From: Onishia taeanensis
GTDB lineage: Bacteria; Pseudomonadota; Gammaproteobacteria; Pseudomonadales; Halomonadaceae
DNA length: 64,000 nucleotides
Assembly (NCBI RefSeq): GCF_013349955.1
Contig: NZ_JABVXC010000003.1
Span: 298,443 to 362,442, forward strand
Direction of reading: 5' to 3'
Shown here piece by piece: positions 1-8,326 of this stretch (its first letter is position 1; every line of letters begins with the position of its first letter). A program made the translations under genes and the position numbers. The notes below the pieces were generated by a model, which did not search any database, was not told the DNA's origin, and saw nothing but the letters and a program-made list of their open reading frames with translations.

Positions 1-2
1 AA

Positions 3-446
3 GAAATCGCCCTGCCCCCTGATCGAGTACAGCTGCTCGGTCGCCTCAGCGATGTCATCTCGCTGCACGGCATTCGCGTCACCCCCTATGTGGGACTGAT
101 TCCCGCCGACCTGCCGCTAGTTCCGGAGCTCAGCGAACTAGACGCCATCTTCGAGGTACCGCTGACACACTTCCTCGAGGACAAGCGAACCCATACCGAT
201 GTGATCCGGGTCGACGGACGCGACTACTATGTGCCGAGCTACAGGGTGTCGAACAGGACGCCCGGCGCACCAGGTACCCATGAGCAGGCGACCAGGCCCC
301 GGGACGATGACCACGTGATCTGGGGGCTCTCGGCGATGATGCTGGTGGAGCTGCTGGCGGAAGGCTTCGCGATGCCAATCAGCCTGTTCGAGCGCCCGCC
401 GGGAGAGCTATGCTACCGGCCCGAACGTCGGATGAGTGCGCCATGA
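3..446 (+). CDS. Nudix hydrolase, CoA pyrophosphatase-like, C-terminal part
   Basis: The reading frame is open from the left edge to a TGA at 444-446, so only the last ~147 residues are present. The part seen has the C-terminal pattern of CoA diphosphatases of the YeaB/NudL type: a GIRVTPYVG strand, then FEVPL followed by an FLED helix, then a YYVPSYR strand and a final IWGLSAMMLVELL helix. The Nudix box itself would lie to the left and cannot be checked. Family members hydrolyse CoA to 4'-phosphopantetheine and 3',5'-ADP in the cytosol. The stop overlaps the next start (ATGA at 443-446), so the two genes are probably translationally coupled. Confidence 0.7.
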   Translation, partial: EIALPPDRVQLLGRLSDVISLHGIRVTPYVGLIPADLPLVPELSELDAIFEVPLTHFLEDKRTHTDVIRVDGRDYYVPSYRVSNRTPGAPGTHEQATRPRDDDHVIWGLSAMMLVELLAEGFAMPISLFERPPGELCYRPERRMSAP

Positions 447-1099
447 TTTCCGATTCTCCGCTGCTCGACCCGGCCGGACTGACGAGCCTGGTCGATGGCT
501 TGGTCGAACACGGCTGGTGCGTGGCAGAAGGCTTCATCGACCCTGCCCTGTGCCTTGCGTTGCAACGCGAACTCACTGACCTGGCAGCGCGTCACGCGCT
601 GCGCGCCGCCGGCATCGGCCGCGGTGAGGCTCACGAACTGCGCCGCGACATCCGCGGTGATGCCATCCACTGGCTGAATCGGGAGAGTCTGCCGCAACGC
701 CAGTACCTGTCCGCCATGGACAGCCTGCAGCACGCCCTGAATATAGAGCTTTACCTGGGGCTGTTCGAGTTCGAGGCGCATTTCGCCCACTATCCGCCGG
801 GCAGTTTCTATCAAAAGCACGTCGACAGCTTCCGCGGCCGCGCCAACCGAGTGGTCTCGACAGTGCTCTACCTGAACCCCGACTGGCCCGACGACGGCGG
901 TGGCGAAATGGCGATATTCGATCCCTCGGAACCAGGGCGCGAGCTTACGCGCATCCGCCCCGAGGCCGGCACCTTCGTCTGCTTTCTCTCGGAAACGATC
1001 CCCCACGAGGTACTGCCGACCCGACTGCCGCGGGCCAGCATCGCCGGCTGGTTCCGCCGCAACGCCTCTCTCAACGGCCTGGTTGACCCGGCGCGATGA
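443..1099 (+). CDS. 2OG-Fe(II) oxygenase, SM-20/prolyl-4-hydroxylase-like
   Basis: This 218-residue protein has the double-stranded beta-helix signature of Fe(II)/2-oxoglutarate dioxygenases: H126-x-D128 (in YQKHVDS), distal H188 (IPHEVLPT) and a following Arg (R197 or R199 region) for 2-oxoglutarate. The layout, with an N-terminal helix, then VLYLNPDW..DGGGEMAIFD and a GWFRR end, is that of SM-20/PHD-like prolyl hydroxylases, whose bacterial members hydroxylate proline on proteins such as elongation factor Tu. The substrate here is unknown. I chose the ATG at 443 because it overlaps the upstream stop by 4 nt; the frame extends upstream to 410 but that would sit inside the Nudix gene. Confidence 0.8.
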   Translation: MISDSPLLDPAGLTSLVDGLVEHGWCVAEGFIDPALCLALQRELTDLAARHALRAAGIGRGEAHELRRDIRGDAIHWLNRESLPQRQYLSAMDSLQHALNIELYLGLFEFEAHFAHYPPGSFYQKHVDSFRGRANRVVSTVLYLNPDWPDDGGGEMAIFDPSEPGRELTRIRPEAGTFVCFLSETIPHEVLPTRLPRASIAGWFRRNASLNGLVDPAR

Positions 1100-1126
1100 T
1101 CACGCTCCGAGCAATCGGAAGCGGCC

Positions 1127-1429
1127 TCACAAGGCATAGTCGATGACGCGCCGGTCGTAGCGGATCGCGGCCATGAACGGCATCAACGCCTTGTGTTCGG
1201 GATGCTGCTGATAGGCTTCCAGGGCTTCGAGAGAGGCGAACGTCGCCACAAGCGATAGATCTGCGGAGCTATCCGTGTGCAGCAGGTCGATGCCCACCTC
1301 CAGGCTCAACAGCCCCTCGATGCGTCCGTTCAACGCCTCCAGCTGACGCTTCGCCTGCGCGGCATTCTCGGCCTTGGTGCGATCCTCGGCCTGCTCATGC
1401 AGGGTCCAGAGCACGATGTGCTTGATCAT
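1127..1429 (-). CDS. Dabb family (stress-responsive A/B barrel) protein
   Basis: A 100-residue protein beginning MIKHIVLWTL, the typical first strand of the dimeric alpha/beta-barrel Dabb family, and carrying the family's later H..HP.H..L segment (YQQHPEHKALMPF). Family members are small dimeric barrels related to ferredoxin-like monooxygenases and olivetolic acid cyclase; no single biochemical role is established. The start at 1429 overlaps the LysR stop (ATGA at 1426-1429), so it is probably translated from the same message as the regulator. A longer in-frame extension to 1495 would sit inside the LysR gene and is rejected. Confidence 0.75.
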   Translation of the reverse strand: MIKHIVLWTLHEQAEDRTKAENAAQAKRQLEALNGRIEGLLSLEVGIDLLHTDSSADLSLVATFASLEALEAYQQHPEHKALMPFMAAIRYDRRVIDYAL

Positions 1430-2436
1430 GGGGTGTCCTTGTCGGTTGAGTGTGTAGAAATCGAATGAGTCGGAAAATCGGTACGCGCCTGCCACGCCGC
1501 CAGGCGCTCGCTGAGCATTCGGTGCCGCGCTGTCAGGCCATGAAACAGCCGCTCACGCAGCCAGGCATGCCCGGCATCGGCGTGATGGCGCTCATGCCAG
1601 ACCAGCCAGTAGGAAAACGCCGCAACCTCGACCGGCAGAACGCGCACGGCAAGAGGCCAGTGATCGATCACGCTGGCCGCCAGGCAGCCCGGCACGCACA
1701 GCAGAAGATCGCTGTGCTGGGTGGTCGAGAAGCTCGCCAGGAAGTGCGGCTGGCGCAGACTGACCCGACGGGCCAGTCCCTCGCGCTCCAGCGCCAGATC
1801 CACCGCGCCTCGATCGTCGCCGCCCATGCTGACCAGTTGGTGATCGGCAGCCAGAAAATCGTCCAGGTCTAGCGCTTCCTTGGCGGCCAGCGGGTGATCC
1901 TCGCGCATGACGCAGACGAAGCGATCGGCGCCGATCTCGCGGCCATGCACGCTCGCCGGCACTCGCTCGCCGGGCACGCTGATCGCAAGCTCGGGGCCCC
2001 CCTCGTCCAACTGGTGCTCGATGCTGCCACGATAGCTCTCGACTTCGAGACGCAGATGCGGCGCCTGCTCCTTCAGCGCCCGCCATTGGGGCGCCAGAAA
2101 GGCATGCATGCCGTAGTCGGTGCTGGCCAGGCTGAACCGGCGGGTGGTGCTGGCCGGATCGAAGGTCGGCGGTGCCAGCAGCGCCCCCAGCTCCTGCAGC
2201 AGCCTTGCCAGCGGTGGGCCCAGCGCCTCGGCTCGGGCCGTGGGGCGCAGGCCGCGGTGGGTGCGTACGAACAAGGGGTCATCAAAGGCCTGGCGCAGCT
2301 TGGCCAGAGTCCGCGATACCGCCGGCTGGCTCAGGTTGAGCCGCTCGGCGGCCCGCGACACACTGCGCGAATCCAGCAGCGCATGCAGGGTGACCAGCGC
2401 ATTGAGGTCATGACGGGCAAGATCGGCGAGGTGCAT
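1426..2436 (-). CDS. LysR family transcriptional regulator
   Basis: A 336-residue LysR protein. The N-terminal winged helix-turn-helix is at residues ~9-67 (LDSRSVSRAAERLNLSQPAVSRTLAKLR, then DDPLFVRTHRGLRPT), and a periplasmic-binding-protein-like effector domain follows. The ATG at 2436 has a CGGAG ribosome site upstream. It is divergent from the oxidoreductase gene at 2658 with a 221-bp gap, the usual layout for a LysR regulator controlling its neighbour. It overlaps the downstream Dabb gene. The effector cannot be read from sequence. Confidence 0.88.
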   Translation of the reverse strand: MHLADLARHDLNALVTLHALLDSRSVSRAAERLNLSQPAVSRTLAKLRQAFDDPLFVRTHRGLRPTARAEALGPPLARLLQELGALLAPPTFDPASTTRRFSLASTDYGMHAFLAPQWRALKEQAPHLRLEVESYRGSIEHQLDEGGPELAISVPGERVPASVHGREIGADRFVCVMREDHPLAAKEALDLDDFLAADHQLVSMGGDDRGAVDLALEREGLARRVSLRQPHFLASFSTTQHSDLLLCVPGCLAASVIDHWPLAVRVLPVEVAAFSYWLVWHERHHADAGHAWLRERLFHGLTARHRMLSERLAAWQARTDFPTHSISTHSTDKDTP

Positions 2437-2657
2437 GCAAACTCCGAATGAGGGCTGGGGACGGCGCTTCGGGCTTCAAGGGCCAACCATATCACTTAAA
2501 CGCATAGCACGATTAAGCAACATGCATTGGATTGATATGACGATAGTGCACTAGTCTGGAGCCATTATCTGGGTGAGCCCGGCAAACGTTTGCCCCTCAA
2601 CGCTCATCACCTCTCAACCATCACCTCTCAACGACCATCTTTTCACGGAGACAGCCG
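2437..2657. promoter_or_regulatory. Divergent promoter region between LysR gene and oxidoreductase
   Basis: This 221-bp gap must hold both divergent promoters. It is more AT-rich than its flanks around 2490-2560. A pair of TGCA tetrads (TGCATTGG at about 2523 and GTGCA at about 2547) brackets an AT-rich segment that could be a LysR operator with T-N11-A spacing. I cannot assign a specific box with confidence. Confidence 0.4.
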
Positions 2658-3656
2658 ATGCAAAGCCGCTATATCACCATCACGGACCATCCCCAAGGCA
2701 CCCCGGCGCGGGAACTGTTCGAGCTTCACGAGACCGAGCTTGCCCCCCCGGCCGATGGCGAGGTTCGGGTACGCAATACCTGGCTGTCTGTCGACCCCTA
2801 CATGCGTGGTCGCATGAGCGGTGTAACGACCTACATCGATCCGTTCGAGCTGAACGAACCGCTGCAAGGCGCCGCCGTCGGCGAGGTCATCGAATCTCGC
2901 GACCCGAACTTCCCGGTGGGCGCCAAGGTTCGCCATATGGCGGGCTGGCGCGATATCGCTCAACTGCCGGGCAATCAACTCGAGCCGTTGCCCGCCTTGG
3001 AGGTGCCGGAGCAGGCCTACCTGGGGGTGCTCGGCATGCCAGGCATGACCGCCTGGATCGGCCTCAACCATATCGCCGAGATGAAGGAAGGCGACAACGT
3101 GCTGGTCAGCGGTGCCGCCGGCGCAGTGGGCTCGCTCGCCGTGCAGCTAGCCAAGGCCAAGGGTGGCACCGTGGTCGGCATCGCCGGCTCCCAGGAAAAG
3201 CTCGACTGGCTCGAATCCAGGGGCGTTAAGGCGGTCAGCTACAAGGGCAAGAACGCCGCCCAGTTGACCGAGGCGCTCAATGAGGCTTGCCCCGAGGGCT
3301 TCGATGTCTATTACGAAAACGTCGGCGGCATCTGCCTGGAAGCCGCGCTGAACAATCTGAGGGTCGGTGCACGAATCGCCGTCTGTGGCATGATCGCCCG
3401 CTATAACGAGGACACGCCCAGCGCCGGTCCGGGCAACCTGGCGATGATCCTGATCCGTCGCGCCCGCATGGAAGGCTTCATCGTCTTCGATCACTGGGCG
3501 AACTACCCTGCCTTCCTCGAAGAAGTCGGCCCGCAGGTCGCCAATGGCCAGATCGACTACGAAGAAACCATCGAAGAAGGCCTGGAGCGTGCCCCCGATG
3601 CCTTCCTCAAGCTCTTCGAAGGCGCCAACCAGGGCAAGATGCTGGTCAAGCTCTAA
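2658..3656 (+). CDS. NADP-dependent oxidoreductase, medium-chain reductase (CurA/YncB-like)
   Basis: A 332-residue zinc-independent medium-chain dehydrogenase/reductase. Seen: the WLSVDPYMRGRM motif near residue 40 typical of the prostaglandin/leukotriene reductase-like (PTGR, curcumin reductase CurA, YncB) branch, and the nucleotide-binding glycine motif VSGAAGAVGS at ~150. These cytosolic enzymes reduce activated double bonds of alpha,beta-unsaturated ketones or aldehydes with NADPH. Start at 2658 has CGGAG 8 nt upstream. It is divergent from the LysR gene, its likely regulator, and is closed by a strong terminator. Confidence 0.87.
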   Translation: MQSRYITITDHPQGTPARELFELHETELAPPADGEVRVRNTWLSVDPYMRGRMSGVTTYIDPFELNEPLQGAAVGEVIESRDPNFPVGAKVRHMAGWRDIAQLPGNQLEPLPALEVPEQAYLGVLGMPGMTAWIGLNHIAEMKEGDNVLVSGAAGAVGSLAVQLAKAKGGTVVGIAGSQEKLDWLESRGVKAVSYKGKNAAQLTEALNEACPEGFDVYYENVGGICLEAALNNLRVGARIAVCGMIARYNEDTPSAGPGNLAMILIRRARMEGFIVFDHWANYPAFLEEVGPQVANGQIDYEETIEEGLERAPDAFLKLFEGANQGKMLVKL

Positions 3657-3684
3657 GCGCTCGCCACCTATGCCGTTTAGCTAA

Positions 3685-3727
3685 TAAAAAACCGGCCGGA
3701 CCCATGGCGGATCCGGCCGGTTTTTTT
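3685..3727 (+). terminator. Rho-independent terminator after the oxidoreductase
   Basis: An A-tract followed by stem arms ACCGGCCGGA and TCCGGCCGGT around an 11-nt loop, then seven T. The A-tract on the other side makes it usable in both directions, which suits the convergent yjdM gene. Confidence 0.9.
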
Positions 3728-3797
3728 ATGCGGGCTATTTCTACGGGCTATGCGGGTACGCCTAACCGTCGGCCACTAGATGACATAAGACTGTCGT

Positions 3798-4139
3798 TCA
3801 GGCCTTCTTGACGAACTCCGACTTGAGCTTCATCGGGCCGATGCCATCGATCTTGCAGTCGATATCGTGATCGCCTTCGATCAGGCGGATGTTCTTGACC
3901 TTGGTGCCGACCTTGACCACCGAGGACGAGCCCTTGACCTTGAGATCCTTGATCACCGTCACACTGTCGCCATCTTCCAGCAGGTTGCCGTTGGCATCGC
4001 GATAGACCGGCGAATCATCGCCGGCATCAGCCGCGGCGTCCTGGGCCCACTCATGGCCACAGCCCGGGCACACGAACATGGCGCCGTCCTCGTAGGTGTA
4101 ATCGGCATCGCATGACGGGCAATTGGGAAGGTCACTCAT
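3798..4139 (-). CDS. yjdM: PhnA/YjdM zinc-ribbon protein
   Basis: A 113-residue protein with two CxxC pairs near the N terminus (CPSC at ~7-10 and CPGC at ~24-27) forming a zinc ribbon, then the conserved [21 protein letters not shown] strand and a [10 protein letters not shown] end typical of the YjdM (formerly PhnA) family. Despite the old name it is not a phosphonoacetate hydrolase; its role is unknown. Length matches the E. coli protein (about 111 residues). It stands alone, converging on the oxidoreductase across a bidirectional terminator. Confidence 0.9.
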   Translation of the reverse strand: MSDLPNCPSCDADYTYEDGAMFVCPGCGHEWAQDAAADAGDDSPVYRDANGNLLEDGDSVTVIKDLKVKGSSSVVKVGTKVKNIRLIEGDHDIDCKIDGIGPMKLKSEFVKKA

Positions 4140-4470
4140 GATTCGGTCCTGGTCGTATGGGGCTGCAATAAATATCGCTTAGAAAAGACGTATCACTAGG
4201 GTTTGATATATAAAACTTGGCCAATGGCGCTTGGTCAACAAGACGGACTCGCCTCAGTCGAGCCCTCTCCTCACGATAGCGCCGAGAGGCCCGAAGGCCA
4301 GAAAGCCTACCCGTTTTGGCGCCGCCACTCCACCCAGGACCCCATTCACCGCCTGCGGCATGGCGCCGCGCCGGCCAGATGAATGCATGAACCCGGCCCC
4401 ACTGAGCAAGAGTCTGCCAACAGGAAAACGCCCATGATGACGCTGCTGTAGCGCCCCGCCTCCGTCTGCA
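4140..4470. other. Intergenic region upstream of yjdM, no gene seen
   Basis: About 330 bp between the yjdM start and the soxR stop. The first ~80 bp next to yjdM is AT-rich (TATATAAAAC, AATAAATATCG) and probably holds its promoter. Short open frames across 4231-4440 lack ribosome sites and recognisable products. I see no strong hairpin. Confidence 0.5.
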
Positions 4471-4926
4471 TCACGGCCGATCTCGCCCATCTGCCACGAC
4501 CTCTCCCTGGACGTCACCGGGGTTTCGCAGCGGACAACTCGCCAACGACAAACAGCCGCAGCCGATACAACCATCGAGCTGGTCACGCAGCTTGGTCAGT
4601 TGCTGAATCCGCTGGTCAAGATCACCGCGCCACTGGGCAGAGAGTCGACGCCAATCCTTGGCGGTGGGCGAGCGCGAAACCGGCAGTGTATCCAGCGCCG
4701 CCTTGATTTCCGTCAGTGGCACGCCGGTTCGCTGGGCAATCTTGATGACCGCTACCCGCCGCAAGACGTCACGTGAAAAACGCCGCTGATTGCCGGCATT
4801 TCGCCAGCCTTCTATCAGACCCTTCGATTCGTAGAAATGCACCGTCGACACGGCGATACCGCAACGTCCCGCCACATCCCCCACCGTCAGGGCCTTCTTG
4901 CCCGGTTTCAGTCGCTGACTCGCCAT
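4471..4926 (-). CDS. soxR: Redox-sensitive transcriptional activator SoxR
   Basis: A 151-residue MerR-family regulator. The N-terminal helix-turn-helix ([21 protein letters not shown], ~13-33) is followed by a dimerisation helix and the SoxR-specific [2Fe-2S] cluster motif C120-x2-C123-x-C125-x5-C131, then CPLRNP. Oxidation of the cluster by redox-cycling compounds or superoxide activates target promoters. I use the ATG at 4926 because family members begin close to the HTH (E. coli SoxR is 154 residues). A SoxR box and promoter lie immediately upstream and point away, towards the MFS gene, so soxR probably controls that transporter and itself. Confidence 0.93.
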   Translation of the reverse strand: MASQRLKPGKKALTVGDVAGRCGIAVSTVHFYESKGLIEGWRNAGNQRRFSRDVLRRVAVIKIAQRTGVPLTEIKAALDTLPVSRSPTAKDWRRLSAQWRGDLDQRIQQLTKLRDQLDGCIGCGCLSLASCPLRNPGDVQGEVVADGRDRP

Positions 4927-4949
4927 GCCGTGATTACCTCGACCTTTTC

Positions 4950-4980
4950 TTGACCTCAACTTTACTTGAGGTCTTAGGGT
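4950..4980 (+). promoter_or_regulatory. SoxR operator in a 19-bp-spacer promoter
   Basis: An 18-bp near-perfect palindrome (CCTCAACTTTACTTGAGG, 4954-4971) closely matching the known SoxR box. It sits between a -35 of TTGACC (4950-4955) and a -10 of TAGGGT (4975-4980), with a spacer of exactly 19 bp. The over-long spacer is the hallmark of MerR-family promoters, which the regulator activates by distorting the DNA. The promoter reads towards the MFS gene at 5065 and overlaps the region upstream of soxR. Confidence 0.9.
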
Positions 4981-5064
4981 GCTTGCTGAACGGTCGGCAA
5001 TCAAGCGTCAGACGATCCCGCTTCTGCCGGCAAGTCATCGACTCCCTCCTGGAGAAGGAACCTC

Positions 5065-6270
5065 ATGAAGACCTCACACAACGGACGTGACGCATCCCGC
5101 TCACTCGCGATGGTGATCGCACTGGCGGTGCTGATTGGCCTGAACCTGCGACCATCGATGGCCGCCATCGGACCGCTGATCGAACGTATCCAAGCCGATA
5201 TCACCGCCAGCTATGCACAAATCGCCTGGCTGACCAGCCTGCCCGTGCTGGCCATGGGACTGGGTTGTTTCATTGCCCTGCGACTGGCCCAGAGGATGGG
5301 CTACAGTGCCCTGATAGGCGTTTCGCTACTGCTGATCGCCCTGGCCGATGGTTTACGTCTGACCAGCGAAAGTGTCGCCAGCCTGCTGCTCACGGCACTG
5401 GCCGCAGGCATCGGTATTGCCTTCATCCAGGCCTCGATGCCGGCCTTGATAAAGCACCAGGCCAAGCAGCAAACCCCACTGGTCATGGGCTGGTACATCG
5501 CCGCCATCATGGCGGGTGCTGCCCTATCCTCGACGCTGGCCCCGCGCCTTGCCGACATCAGCGGTAACTGGCGACATGGTCTGGCCATCTGGGGGCTGCT
5601 GGCGTTGCTGGCCGCCACTGCCTGGGGCCTTCGTGGCCAGATACTGCCGGCGCCGGTCACAGCTCGGTCTCAGGGCGCCCCGCAGGTCTCGCTATACCGC
5701 CAGCCACGCGTCTGGACCCTGGCCTGTTTCTTCGGCATGGGCACCGCAGGCTACACCTGTGTATTGGCCTGGCTGCCGCCCTATTACATTGGCCTTGGCT
5801 GGTCGGACTCCCGCGCCGGGACACTGCTCGGTTTTCTCACCGCGATAGAGGTCGTCTCGGGCCTGCTGCTGCCCGCCTTGGCCCAGCGCCAAGACGACCG
5901 TCGACCGGTGATCTTCTTGGCGCTGATCCTCAGCATGGCGGGATTCGTGCTGCTGGCGCTGGCACCGCTTCGCTTGCCCTATCTGACCGCAGCGCTGCTC
6001 GGTGCGGGGATCGGCGGCCTGTTTCCGTTAAGCCTGATTGTGGCGATAGACCACCACAGCAGCCCACAGCGGGCCGGCGCTATCTCGAGCATCGTTCAAG
6101 GCAGCGGCTACTTCATTGCCGCTATGTCTCCGTTCGCCGCCGGAATGGTGCGTGACCAACTGGGCAGCTTCGCGCTGGCCTGGGCAAGTCTCGCCGTGAT
6201 GATGCTGGTCATGATGCGTGTCTGCGTGCAATTCGACCCACGCAACTATCAATGGGTGATCCGCGACTGA
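5065..6270 (+). CDS. MFS transporter, CynX/NimT (YeaN-like) family
   Basis: A 401-residue protein with 12 predicted membrane helices. The first helix carries the GLNLRPSMAAIGPLI motif that marks the cyanate/nitroimidazole (CynX/NimT/YeaN) branch of the major facilitator superfamily. Likely an inner-membrane proton antiporter or exporter; substrate unknown. The ATG at 5065 has GGAGAAGG upstream. The SoxR operator directly in front suggests induction by redox-cycling drugs or superoxide, so export of such a compound is plausible. The 3' end overlaps the convergent LysR gene by 22 bp. Confidence 0.87.
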   Translation: MKTSHNGRDASRSLAMVIALAVLIGLNLRPSMAAIGPLIERIQADITASYAQIAWLTSLPVLAMGLGCFIALRLAQRMGYSALIGVSLLLIALADGLRLTSESVASLLLTALAAGIGIAFIQASMPALIKHQAKQQTPLVMGWYIAAIMAGAALSSTLAPRLADISGNWRHGLAIWGLLALLAATAWGLRGQILPAPVTARSQGAPQVSLYRQPRVWTLACFFGMGTAGYTCVLAWLPPYYIGLGWSDSRAGTLLGFLTAIEVVSGLLLPALAQRQDDRRPVIFLALILSMAGFVLLALAPLRLPYLTAALLGAGIGGLFPLSLIVAIDHHSSPQRAGAISSIVQGSGYFIAAMSPFAAGMVRDQLGSFALAWASLAVMMLVMMRVCVQFDPRNYQWVIRD

Positions 6271-7163
6271 TGAAGGTGCTCGAGGAAGGCGCTGACCTTT
6301 GAGGAGCGAAGCCGATTCTCCGGGTAAATGACATGAATGCCCTGCAGGGTCGGCTCTCCGGCCGCTTCCCAGTCACTCAACACCGGCACCAGACGGCCGG
6401 CCTTCAGATGCTGCTGCAGCAACCAAGTAGGAAACAGCACGATGCCCTGGCCTTGCAGCGCCGCCTCGACGAGGCTCTCGGCATTGTTGCTGCGAAGATT
6501 CCCCCGGGCCTGGACGACCCGAAACGACGTGTTGCTGGCGGCGCGAAAATACCACGGTTGCACGCCGCGGGTTCCCTTGTAGACAAGGCAGTTATGCACG
6601 GTGAGATCATCTGGGCTCTGCGGCTCGCCGTGCGCAACCAGGTAGTCGGGTGCAGCACAGGCCACGAAATGCTGGGTGGCGAGTTCACGGGCCACCAGGC
6701 TCGAATCTTCGAGAGCCCCAATGCGGATCACGACGTCCGCCCCTTCCTGTACCGGATCGACGAAGGCATCGGTCAATGTCAGCTCGATGTCGATGTCGGG
6801 ATATAGCGCCTGGAAGCTCGCCAGCAGCGGCGCCACATGGAGACGCCCGAAGGCCACCGGAGCGTTGACGCGCAAGAGCCCTTGCGGGTGGCTCGCGGCA
6901 CCGCTGACCTGTTCGGACGCCATGTCCAGGCTTTCCAAGGCTTCACGAACCTGTTGGAGATACCCTTCACCGACCTCGGTCAGCCGCACCGCTCGCGTAT
7001 GCCGATACAGCAGGCGGTGACCGAGGGCCTTTTCGAGGCCGGCAATCCGCCGTGAGACCGACGATGCCGGCAGGCCGAAGTGACGTGCCGCTTCGGCGAA
7101 ACTTCCCGAGGTGGCCACCCGGACGAAGAGCCGCAGCGCGATCAGGGTGACAGAGTTGCTCAT
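6249..7163 (-). CDS. LysR family transcriptional regulator
   Basis: A 304-residue LysR protein of the CrgA/AaeR-like group. N-terminal HTH at ~7-65 (VATSGSFAEAARHFGLPASSVSRRIAGLEKALG, then LLYRHTRAVRLTEVG), followed by a substrate-binding-like effector domain. I chose the ATG at 7163 (MSNSVTL); a longer frame to 7193 has no better ribosome site. It is divergent from two small DMT transporter genes starting at 7251, with an 87-bp gap, and probably regulates them. Its 3' end overlaps the MFS gene on the other strand. Confidence 0.88.
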   Translation of the reverse strand: MSNSVTLIALRLFVRVATSGSFAEAARHFGLPASSVSRRIAGLEKALGHRLLYRHTRAVRLTEVGEGYLQQVREALESLDMASEQVSGAASHPQGLLRVNAPVAFGRLHVAPLLASFQALYPDIDIELTLTDAFVDPVQEGADVVIRIGALEDSSLVARELATQHFVACAAPDYLVAHGEPQSPDDLTVHNCLVYKGTRGVQPWYFRAASNTSFRVVQARGNLRSNNAESLVEAALQGQGIVLFPTWLLQQHLKAGRLVPVLSDWEAAGEPTLQGIHVIYPENRLRSSKVSAFLEHLHQSRITH

Positions 7164-7250
7164 ATCGCAATAAACCTTTGCCTGAAACCGCAATTGTACC
7201 CCTTATGGCACAACAGTACTGTGGCGGCTTTTCACAGCGAAGGAAACACG

Positions 7251-7682
7251 ATGCAGCAAATCGCCACACTTCTCTTCGTGCTATGCGCGGGTATGGGGCT
7301 ATCGGTGGAGGCAGGCCTGCTCGGCCCCCTGGGCGAGCAGGTCGGTCACTTGTCGGCCACCTTGTCGATCTTCCTGGTCGGCGGGCTGCTGCTGACCCTC
7401 GCCATGGTCTTCATCGGGCGGCCGCCGCTGACCACGCTGTTCCAGCAACCGCGCTGGTTACTCACAGGCGGGCTGCTGGGCCCCATCTATGTGGTCGTGC
7501 TGACCCTGACCACGCCCCTCGTCGGTGTCGGCATGACCATGGTCGGCATCCTGTGCGGGCAGATCGGCGCCAGCCTGATCATTGACCATTTTGGCCTGCT
7601 CGGCAGTGAACGCCGCGCCATCGATGGCTATCGCCTGCTGGCGTTGGCGCTGATTTTTCTCGCTCTATGGTTAATCTACTAA
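7251..7682 (+). CDS. DMT family transporter half, YdcZ-like (first of a pair)
   Basis: A 143-residue protein with about five hydrophobic helices, matching the DMT/YdcZ (DUF606) family of half-size transporters. These are thought to work as dimers in the inner membrane. ATG at 7251 with AAGGAAA upstream. A second, related gene starts 10 bp after its stop, so the two probably form one operon and one heterodimeric carrier under the divergent LysR regulator. Both share the LIxxLLVDHFG-like helix near the C terminus. Substrate unknown. Confidence 0.83.
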   Translation: MQQIATLLFVLCAGMGLSVEAGLLGPLGEQVGHLSATLSIFLVGGLLLTLAMVFIGRPPLTTLFQQPRWLLTGGLLGPIYVVVLTLTTPLVGVGMTMVGILCGQIGASLIIDHFGLLGSERRAIDGYRLLALALIFLALWLIY

Positions 7683-7692
7683 GGAAGTCAGG

Positions 7693-8163
7693 ATGATACT
7701 CACACTGGTATTCCCGCTGCTCTTGCTCGGCGGCGCCGTGCTGGCTGCCCAGTCCTCCATCAACGGTCGTCTAGGCGCCAAGGTCGGGGTATTGGCCAGC
7801 GCCTGGCTGACCTTCGTCATCGGCGCGGTCGTGACCTTTCTATTGGCGTTCTTCTTTGAGCCGGCGCATTCCGCGACCCTGTTCAGCGTCCCCAAGTGGC
7901 AGCTTACCGGAGCGCTATTTGGCGTGGTATACATGCTGGCCATCGTTTTCGCCGTGCCGCGCGTGGGCACCGCTGCGGCTACCGTGGCGGTGATCTCCGG
8001 GCAGTTGATCATGAGCCTGCTGGTCGATCATTTCGGCTGGCTCGACAATGATCGCCTGCCGCTGGACCCATCACGCCTGGCCGCCATGGCGCTGCTTGCC
8101 GGAGCACTGTTGCTGATTTATCAGAGCAACGCCCGACGCGAACGCCAGACTGCCAGCGCCTGA
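7693..8163 (+). CDS. DMT family transporter half, YdcZ-like (second of a pair)
   Basis: A 156-residue DMT/YdcZ family membrane protein with five predicted helices: LLLLGGAVLAAQSSINGRLG at the N terminus, a central PKWQLTGALFGVVYMLAIVFAVPRVG segment, and ISGQLIMSLLVDHFGW near the end, parallel to the preceding gene. A GGAAGTCAGG ribosome site lies in the 10-bp gap after the first gene. A short polar tail follows the last helix. Probably the partner of the 7251-7682 protein. Confidence 0.85.
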   Translation: MILTLVFPLLLLGGAVLAAQSSINGRLGAKVGVLASAWLTFVIGAVVTFLLAFFFEPAHSATLFSVPKWQLTGALFGVVYMLAIVFAVPRVGTAAATVAVISGQLIMSLLVDHFGWLDNDRLPLDPSRLAAMALLAGALLLIYQSNARRERQTASA

Positions 8164-8169
8164 CACCTG

Positions 8170-8198
8170 GCCCATCGCCGCCCCGGCGATGGGCTTTT
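8170..8198 (+). terminator. Rho-independent terminator after the DMT pair
   Basis: A perfect 10-bp stem GCCCATCGCC/GGCGATGGGC with a GCCCC loop (8170-8194) followed by TTTT, seven bases after the stop of the second DMT gene. Confidence 0.85.
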
Positions 8199-8326
8199 CG
8201 CTGTCAGACTTTTGCAGGATGCCCCTGCACTTCGCATAATGAGCCTAGCGATCCACCCAGCTCGCCGTGCCCCAGTCAGTTCCCGCCGCAAAAGCGTGCT
8301 TATTCCGACCACTAGTGAGGCGCCTG

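Noticed and set aside
4231..4437. Small plus-strand frame between yjdM and soxR
   Set aside because: No ribosome site, no similarity and biased composition; left as intergenic.
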